From: Crenobacter caeni
GTDB lineage: Bacteria > Pseudomonadota > Gammaproteobacteria > Burkholderiales > Chromobacteriaceae
Assembly (NCBI RefSeq): GCF_010435965.1
Contig: NZ_JAAGAA010000003.1
Span: 186,001-250,000, forward strand
Length of the DNA: 64,000 nucleotides
Reading direction: 5' to 3'
Shown here: in pieces, positions 59,111 to 64,000 of the stretch
How the letters are laid out: every line of letters begins with the position of its first letter
Position numbering within the stretch: the stretch's first letter is position 1
Made by a program: the position numbers and the translations under genes
The notes under the pieces: generated by a model
What the model was told of the DNA's origin: nothing
Seen by the model: only the letters and a program-made list of their open reading frames with translations
The model's database searches: none

Positions 59111-60382
59111 TTAGGCTGCGGCGAGCGCCTGCTCGATGTCGGTGAGGATGTCGTCGATATGCTCGATGCCGATCGACAGGCGCACCATCTCGGGGCGTAC
59201 ACCGGCCTTGCGCTGTTCCTGTTCGGAGAGCTGGCGGTGGGTGGTGCTCGCTGGGTGGCAGGCCAGGCTCTTGGCGTCGCCGATGTTGACGAGGCGGGTG
59301 ACCAGGTTCAGTGCGTCGATAAAGCGCGCGCCGGCCTCGACGCCGCCCTTCACACCGAACGACAGGATGCCCGACGCGCGTCCGCCCATATAGCGGTCGA
59401 TGAGCGCCTTCGACGGGTTGCCTTCCAGCGCCGCGTACTCGACCCAGTCGACCTTGGGGTGGCTGGCGAGGTGGCGGGCAACTTTGCCTGCGTTGTCGCA
59501 GATGCGGTCCATGCGCAGCGCCAGCGTCTCGATGCCGGTGAGGATCTCGCGCGCGTTGAACGGCGAGATCGCCGCGCCCATGTTCCTGAGCGGCACCACG
59601 CGCGCGCGGGCGATATAGGCGGCGGCGCCCAGCGCCTCGACGTAGTTGACGCCGTGGTAGCTGACGTCCGGCGTGTTCAGGCGCACGAAGCGCTCGGCAT
59701 GCTCGCCCCACGGGAACTTGCCGGAGTCGACGATGATGCCGCCAATGCTGGTGCCGTGCCCGCCCAGGTATTTGGTGAGCGAGTGCACGACGATGTCGGC
59801 GCCGTGCTCGAACGGGCGGCACAGATATGGAGAGGGCACGGTGTTGTCGACGATCAGCGGCAGGCCGTGCCGGTGTGCTTCACCTGCAAACGCGGCGAAG
59901 TCGACCACGTTGCCCAGCGGGTTGCCGATGGATTCGCAGAACACCGCCTTGGTGCGCGCGTCGACCAGTGCGCCGATCGCGGCCGGGTCGCGGTAGTCGA
60001 CGAAGCGCACCTCGATGCCCAGTTGCGGGAAGGTGTGCGCGAACAGGTTGTAGGTGCCGCCGTACAGCGTGCTGGTGGCGATGATGTTGTCGCCAGCCTC
60101 GGCGATGGTCTGGATCGCGTAGCTGATCGCCGCCATGCCCGAGGCGACCGCCAGCGCGCCGATGCCGCCTTCCAGCGCGGCGACGCGCTTTTCCAGCACG
60201 TCGGTGGTCGGGTTCATGATGCGGGTGTAGATATTGCCCTGCACCTTGAGGTCGAACAGGTCGGCGCCGTGCTGGGTGTCGTCGAACGCGTAGCTGACGG
60301 TCTGGTACAGCGGCACGGCGACGGCCTTGGTGGTCGGGTCCGGGCTGTAGCCGCCGTGGACGGCAATCGTTTCAATCTTCAT
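59111..60382 (-). CDS. metY: O-acetylhomoserine sulfhydrylase (MetY)
   Basis: A 423-aa PLP enzyme of the Cys/Met metabolism family, making homocysteine from O-acetylhomoserine and sulfide. Signatures are VPLYQTVSYAFDD, YTRIMNPTTDVLEKRVAALEGG (seen as RIMNPTTDVLEKRVAALEGG), VDNTVPSPYLCRPFEHGADIV (seen as DNTVPSPYLCRPFEHGAD) and the PLP lysine in VHSLTKYLGGHG. Length and motifs favour MetY over MetB or MetC. It is monocistronic with its own terminator. Confidence 0.93.
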   Translation of the reverse strand: MKIETIAVHGGYSPDPTTKAVAVPLYQTVSYAFDDTQHGADLFDLKVQGNIYTRIMNPTTDVLEKRVAALEGGIGALAVASGMAAISYAIQTIAEAGDNIIATSTLYGGTYNLFAHTFPQLGIEVRFVDYRDPAAIGALVDARTKAVFCESIGNPLGNVVDFAAFAGEAHRHGLPLIVDNTVPSPYLCRPFEHGADIVVHSLTKYLGGHGTSIGGIIVDSGKFPWGEHAERFVRLNTPDVSYHGVNYVEALGAAAYIARARVVPLRNMGAAISPFNAREILTGIETLALRMDRICDNAGKVARHLASHPKVDWVEYAALEGNPSKALIDRYMGGRASGILSFGVKGGVEAGARFIDALNLVTRLVNIGDAKSLACHPASTTHRQLSEQEQRKAGVRPEMVRLSIGIEHIDDILTDIEQALAAA

Positions 60383-60472
60383 GGTTTTCTCCGTCTGTAG
60401 AATTTTTTGTCATCATCGGCGATTGGCGCGCCGCATGCAAAGGCCAGGCGCTGCTGTGGCCGGCGTAAACCG

Positions 60473-61411
60473 TTATAAGGAAGCGCCGGCGAGCAGCGGC
60501 AGCGCCGCCAGCGTGGCGAGGCCCAGGCTCGCGTGCAGCCAGGCGAGGCGGCGGTAGCCGCGTGCGGCGTCTTGCGGGCTGAGTGCGGCGACGATGAACG
60601 GCCGGCCGTCGGCGGGGGCGGCCAGGTGCAGGCTGACCGGGATTGCCGCGAGTTCGCGGTGCTGGCGGTCGACGTCGCGGGCGACCGCGTCGCGCGCGGC
60701 GTCCCATTCGGTAAGGTCCAGCTCGCGGTTGCCGTCGGCGTCGAAACGCGCGAGTGCTGCCGGGTCGCGCTTGAGCGCCTCCAGCGCGGCCTTGAAGTCG
60801 GCGTCGCGCTCGGCGCGGGTCGGCGCGCCGCCGATGGCCGACACTTCGCCCAGTGCGTAGAGCGGGTCGCCGTCGGCGATCCAGGTCTCGTCGATGCGCC
60901 AGCCGTCTTCCACCCAGCTTCGCCGGTGGCGCGCGCGAACCTCGGCGCGCTCGGGCTCGATCACCACCTCGCCGCCGTCCTCGCCGACGAGCAAAAAACT
61001 CTCGGCCGAAGTGGTGCCTTGGTCTGCGTGGCCGGTCAGCGGGCGCCGGCCCGGCCCTTGCCAGACGCGCCGGTAGCCGAACCACAGGCAGGGGCGGCCG
61101 CTGATGGCCGAGGTCAGCGGCGCGCGCGGGTGGGCGCGCGCGGTGCCGTAGAGTTCGCAGTAGCCGAGCGCCACGCTCGCGGCGCGCGCGGTTGGCGTAT
61201 CGGCGACGGCGCGGTAGCGGCGGTACGCCCATTGCCAATAAAAGAGGGCGAACAGCGCACAGGCGGCTTGCCACAGGGCGGGTGGCAGGAAGGGCAGCCG
61301 CCACGCACCGTACAGCAGCACGGGGTAGGCGGCGAGGCTCGCATAACGGTGCGCGAGCGCGTCGTGGCCGCCGGGCAGCTTAACGCTGGAAAAGGGCGGC
61401 AATATCGACAT
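60473..61411 (-). CDS. GIDE-domain membrane protein (annotated E3 ubiquitin ligase-like) with an EF-hand-like motif
   Basis: A 312-aa protein with two N-terminal membrane helices (about 30-62) and one C-terminal helix (about 290-308). The middle holds a GIDE-type domain (ELYGTARAHPRAPLTSAISGRPCLWFGYRRV, seen as GYCELYGTARAHPRAPLTSA and ISGRPCLWFGYRRVW). An EF-hand-like loop DADGNRELDLTEW lies at about residue 220 and could bind calcium. No RING domain is present, so ligase activity is not supported. It overlaps lemA by 32 bp; GIDE/LemA pairs are common, but their role is unknown. Confidence 0.8.
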   Translation of the reverse strand: MSILPPFSSVKLPGGHDALAHRYASLAAYPVLLYGAWRLPFLPPALWQAACALFALFYWQWAYRRYRAVADTPTARAASVALGYCELYGTARAHPRAPLTSAISGRPCLWFGYRRVWQGPGRRPLTGHADQGTTSAESFLLVGEDGGEVVIEPERAEVRARHRRSWVEDGWRIDETWIADGDPLYALGEVSAIGGAPTRAERDADFKAALEALKRDPAALARFDADGNRELDLTEWDAARDAVARDVDRQHRELAAIPVSLHLAAPADGRPFIVAALSPQDAARGYRRLAWLHASLGLATLAALPLLAGASL

Positions 61412-61949
61412 CGGCCTTCTCGCGCGCGGCGAAGGTCAGCGGCGGCGCGGGGGTGAAGCCCAACGCCTGCGCGATGAGGGTGTCGGGGAAGGTCTCGATG
61501 CGCACGTTGAGGTTGTTGACCGCCTCGTTGTAGAGTTCGCGCCTGTCGGCGATCGCGTCCTCCAGGCGGCTGATGCGCGCCGAGAGTTCGCCGAAGCGCG
61601 CGTCGGCGGAGAGTTCGGGGTAGGCTTCGGCGACTGCCCAGACTTGTGCGAGCAGGCCGCGTAGCTGCTCCTCGAGCGCGCCGATGCGGGGGACGTCGTT
61701 CTTGGCGCGCGCATCGCGGACCGCGCTCCTGGCTTCCATCACCCGGGTCAGCGTGTCCTGCTCGAAGCGCGCGTACTGCTGGCAGACGGCGACCAGCTTG
61801 GGCAGTTCGTCGTGGCGCTGTTTGAGCAGCACGTCGATGTTCGCCCAGCTCTTTTTGACCTCGTGGCGCAGGCGCACCAGGCCGTTGTAGAGCGCGATCA
61901 GGTATAGCAGCGCAAGGCCGAGCGCGGTGGCGATGATCCATTTAGTCAT
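61380..61949 (-). CDS. LemA family protein
   Basis: A 189-aa protein with one N-terminal membrane helix and a long helical domain. LemA signatures include YNGLVRLRHEVKKSWANIDVLLKQRHDELPKLV (seen as WANIDVLLKQRHDELPKLV), AEAYPELSADARF and YNEAVNNLNVRIETFPDTLIA (seen as YNEAVNNLNVRIETFP). ATG 61949 is chosen for GGAGAG 7 bases upstream; an ATG at 61976 lacks one. Function unknown. Confidence 0.92.
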   Translation of the reverse strand: MTKWIIATALGLALLYLIALYNGLVRLRHEVKKSWANIDVLLKQRHDELPKLVAVCQQYARFEQDTLTRVMEARSAVRDARAKNDVPRIGALEEQLRGLLAQVWAVAEAYPELSADARFGELSARISRLEDAIADRRELYNEAVNNLNVRIETFPDTLIAQALGFTPAPPLTFAAREKADVDIAALFQR

Positions 61950-62021
61950 GGCGTCTCTCCTGAGGTGGCCAGACAATGATGATGTCCTTACTTGGGGGCG
62001 TCAACGTCCGGAAAGACAACG

Positions 62022-62897
62022 ATGAAAGCAACCCTGAATATCGTCGGCGGCGGCCGGCTGGGCACGACGCTCGGCGCGCTCGCGCATGCCTCGGGCCGCT
62101 ACCGCGTCGGCGCGGTGCTGTGCCGCGAGCGGGCGCACGCCGAAGCCGCCGTCGCGCTGATCGGCGACGGCGTGCCGCTGTGCGAGCTTGCCGCGCTGCC
62201 GCCGGCCGCGCTGACGCTGATCGCGGTGCCCGACGCCGCGATCGCGCCGGTGGCTGCGCAACTGGCGGCGGCCGGCGTGCTGCCGGCGGGGGCAGTCGCC
62301 TTTCACGCCAGCGGCGCGGGCGAGGCGAGCCTGCTCGCACCATTGGCGGCGCAGGGCGTGCACTGTGCGAGCCTGCACCCGGCGTTTTCCTTTGCCGACC
62401 CGGCACGCGCGCGAGAGCGCTTCGCCGGTACGCTGTGCGCGTTCGAGGGCGATGCGGCGGCGCAAGCGCCGCTTTACGCCTTTGCGCGCGCGGTCGGCGG
62501 CGAGCCGTTCGCGCTCGCGCCCGGCGGCAAGGCGGCGTACCACGCGGCGCTGTCGGTCGCGTCCAATTATCTGGTCTCGCTGCTGGACCTGGCGACCCGT
62601 GTCGCTGCAGAGGGCGGCGTCGACGCAGGTGCCGCCGCGCGGCTGGTCGGCTCGCTGATGCAGCAGACGCTGGACAACGCGCGAGCGCTGGGGCCTGTGG
62701 CGGCGCTGACCGGGCCGATCGCGCGCGGGGATGATGGCACCGTCGCGCGGCATCTGGCGGTGCTCGCGGGGGAGGACGCGGTGGCCTACCGCACGCTGGG
62801 GCGGCTGACGCTTGCGTTGGCATCCGCGCCGGACGCCGCGCAGCGCGACAGGCTAACGGCACTGTTGGCGGATCAGGCGGGGACGGCAAACACCTGA
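62022..62897 (+). CDS. Rossmann-like/DUF2520 domain protein
   Basis: A 291-aa protein with an N-terminal dinucleotide-binding fold ([18 protein letters not shown]) and an all-helical DUF2520 C-terminal domain ([21 protein letters not shown]). The layout is that of ketopantoate or pyrroline-5-carboxylate reductase-like enzymes. The segment [31 protein letters not shown] is typical of this family (seen as [11 protein letters not shown] and SLHPAFSF). The substrate is unknown. It overlaps the convergent pncB gene by 25 bp. Confidence 0.85.
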   Translation: MKATLNIVGGGRLGTTLGALAHASGRYRVGAVLCRERAHAEAAVALIGDGVPLCELAALPPAALTLIAVPDAAIAPVAAQLAAAGVLPAGAVAFHASGAGEASLLAPLAAQGVHCASLHPAFSFADPARARERFAGTLCAFEGDAAAQAPLYAFARAVGGEPFALAPGGKAAYHAALSVASNYLVSLLDLATRVAAEGGVDAGAAARLVGSLMQQTLDNARALGPVAALTGPIARGDDGTVARHLAVLAGEDAVAYRTLGRLTLALASAPDAAQRDRLTALLADQAGTANT

Positions 62898-64000
62898 CGC
62901 AGGTAGGCGAGGAAGGTCGGGTCGACCGGCAGGGTCTTGCCCGGGCTGTCGGAGAGCTTGGCGACCGGTTGGCCGTTGCAACGAGTGAGCTTGAGCACGA
63001 TGGAGAGCGGCGTCAGCCCCAGGTCGTTGCTCAGGTGGGTGCCGACGCCGAAGCTCGTCTGCGCGCGGCCGGCGAAGTAGCGGTACAGCGCGAGCACCTT
63101 GCCGGTGTCGAGCGCGTCGCTGAAGACCAGCATCTTGCCGCGCGGGTCTATTTTCAGCGATTGGTAATGCGCGATCGCCTTCTCGCCCCAGGCAAACGGG
63201 TCGCCGCTGTCGTGGCGCAGGCCGTCGAACAGCTTGGCGAAGTAGAGGTCGAAGTCGGTAAGAAAGGCGTCCATGCCGACCACGTCGGTCAGCGCGATGC
63301 CCAAGTCCCCCCGGTATTCCTGCACCCAGGTCTCCAGCGCCGCCTTCTGGAAGTCGCGCAGGCGCACGCCCAGCGCCTGGAAGGCCTGCATGAATTCGTG
63401 CGCCATGGTACCGATCGGCGTCAGCCCGAGTTCGCGGGCGAGCGCGACGTTGCTGGTGCCGCGAAACGCCTCGGGCAGTTGGTGTGCGAGCGTGGCCACC
63501 ACCTCGTGCTGCCAGTCGCGCGCGAAGCGGCGGCGGGTGCCGAAGTCGGACAGCAGCAAGGGGTAGCCGTCTTCGACGCCGCCCCCGTCGATAAAGGCGC
63601 GCAGCTGCGAGACCTTGTGAGAAAGCCTGCGCCGCCCCTCGGCGCGTACCTCCGGGCCATCGTCCTCGCGGAAATACAGCTCATTCACGATGGCGAGCAC
63701 GAAGATCTCGAAGAACATCGCCTGGATCATCGGCCCGGCGATCTCCAACTTCAGCGTGTCGCCATCGGTCGAGACCCGCACGAAGCGGCGCTGCAGGTGG
63801 AAAAGTTCGAGATAGTCGACGAAGTCGGGCTTGATGTAGCGCAGCGAACGCAGGTAGGCGAGCTCGTCCGCGCTAAAGCGCAGCCGGCACAGCGCGTCGA
63901 GTTCGGCCTCGAGCGCGTCGCGCAGGCGCGCGAGCGGCCGGGTGGGCGCCTTGCGGCAGATCAGCGCGTACTCGCCGTGCGCGGCGGGGAAGTGGTGCAG
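62873..64000 (-). CDS. pncB: Nicotinate phosphoribosyltransferase, C-terminal part
   Basis: The gene enters from the right edge; about the first 20 residues are missing. The visible 375 residues are in one open frame. Signatures are [15 protein letters not shown] (the YLNWL-like segment), [29 protein letters not shown] (seen as [12 protein letters not shown]), [17 protein letters not shown] with the catalytic-site His, [38 protein letters not shown] (seen as [20 protein letters not shown]) and [10 protein letters not shown]. It makes nicotinate mononucleotide in NAD salvage. Confidence 0.95.
   Translation of the reverse strand: MHHFPAAHGEYALICRKAPTRPLARLRDALEAELDALCRLRFSADELAYLRSLRYIKPDFVDYLELFHLQRRFVRVSTDGDTLKLEIAGPMIQAMFFEIFVLAIVNELYFREDDGPEVRAEGRRRLSHKVSQLRAFIDGGGVEDGYPLLLSDFGTRRRFARDWQHEVVATLAHQLPEAFRGTSNVALARELGLTPIGTMAHEFMQAFQALGVRLRDFQKAALETWVQEYRGDLGIALTDVVGMDAFLTDFDLYFAKLFDGLRHDSGDPFAWGEKAIAHYQSLKIDPRGKMLVFSDALDTGKVLALYRYFAGRAQTSFGVGTHLSNDLGLTPLSIVLKLTRCNGQPVAKLSDSPGKTLPVDPTFLAYLRQVFAVPA

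Overview
This window is about 67% G+C, densely coded and free of insertion sequences, prophage and CRISPR. Gene content and order point to a betaproteobacterium of the order Neisseriales, most likely Chromobacteriaceae. The main evidence is the minC-minD-minE-oxyR order, the lptB-rpoN-hpf-ptsN-hprK-rapZ block, a Neisseria-type porin, a phasin, Coq7-type ubiquinone hydroxylase and a complete flhB-flhA-flhF-flhG-fliA flagellar run. It is a chromosomal core region with a few lineage-specific insertions.

Layout. 1-6.3 kb: start of an MtaD-like deaminase, a GGDEF/EAL protein, rpoS and a two-gene aerotaxis receptor (Aer-type PAS protein plus CZB-containing chemoreceptor). 6.4-11 kb: a UPF0149 protein, then a tightly overlapping minus-strand run (NusG_II protein, Gx transporter, ubiX, nnr, EamA transporter). 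10.9-18.5 kb: rapZ, hprK, ptsN, hpf, rpoN, lptB, lptA, lptC, kdsC, kdsD, which link nitrogen-PTS regulation, sigma-54 and LPS/Kdo supply. 18.6-26.5 kb: a KefB-type antiporter, an AsmA protein, tRNA-Gly, an SNF-family transporter, asparaginase and a NadR-kinase-like ATPase framed by an unusual repeat. 26.7-34.8 kb: S4 protein, PHP phosphatase, YciO, M50 protease, trpS, scpA, scpB, rluB (with a ten-unit repeat extension) and greB. 34.8-45.7 kb: MarR/aminotransferase pair, PhoD, oxyR, minEDC, phasin, ppa, coq7 and a CyuA-like protein. 45.8-46.2 kb: a duplicated Arg-Glu tRNA operon. 46.4-54.9 kb: an exonuclease/GIY-YIG fusion and the flagellar cluster motC-fliA-flhG-flhF-flhA-flhB. 55-64 kb: thyA-folA, a GntR regulator, two candidate small RNAs around a porin gene, metY, a GIDE/LemA pair, a DUF2520 protein and the 3' part of pncB.

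The most unusual signals are non-coding. (1) An intergenic transcription unit at 58.88-58.98 kb has a perfect FNR box placed for class II activation, a stem-loop and a terminator, as expected of an anaerobically induced sRNA. (2) A promoter and a strong terminator at 57.2-57.42 kb bound about 185 nt of structured sequence with no coding capacity. (3) A gapless 44-bp motif occurs four times, in two pairs either side of the NadR-kinase-like gene. (4) FlhG has lost the lysines of its ATPase P-loop. All calls come from reading the sequence; no database or folding program was run.
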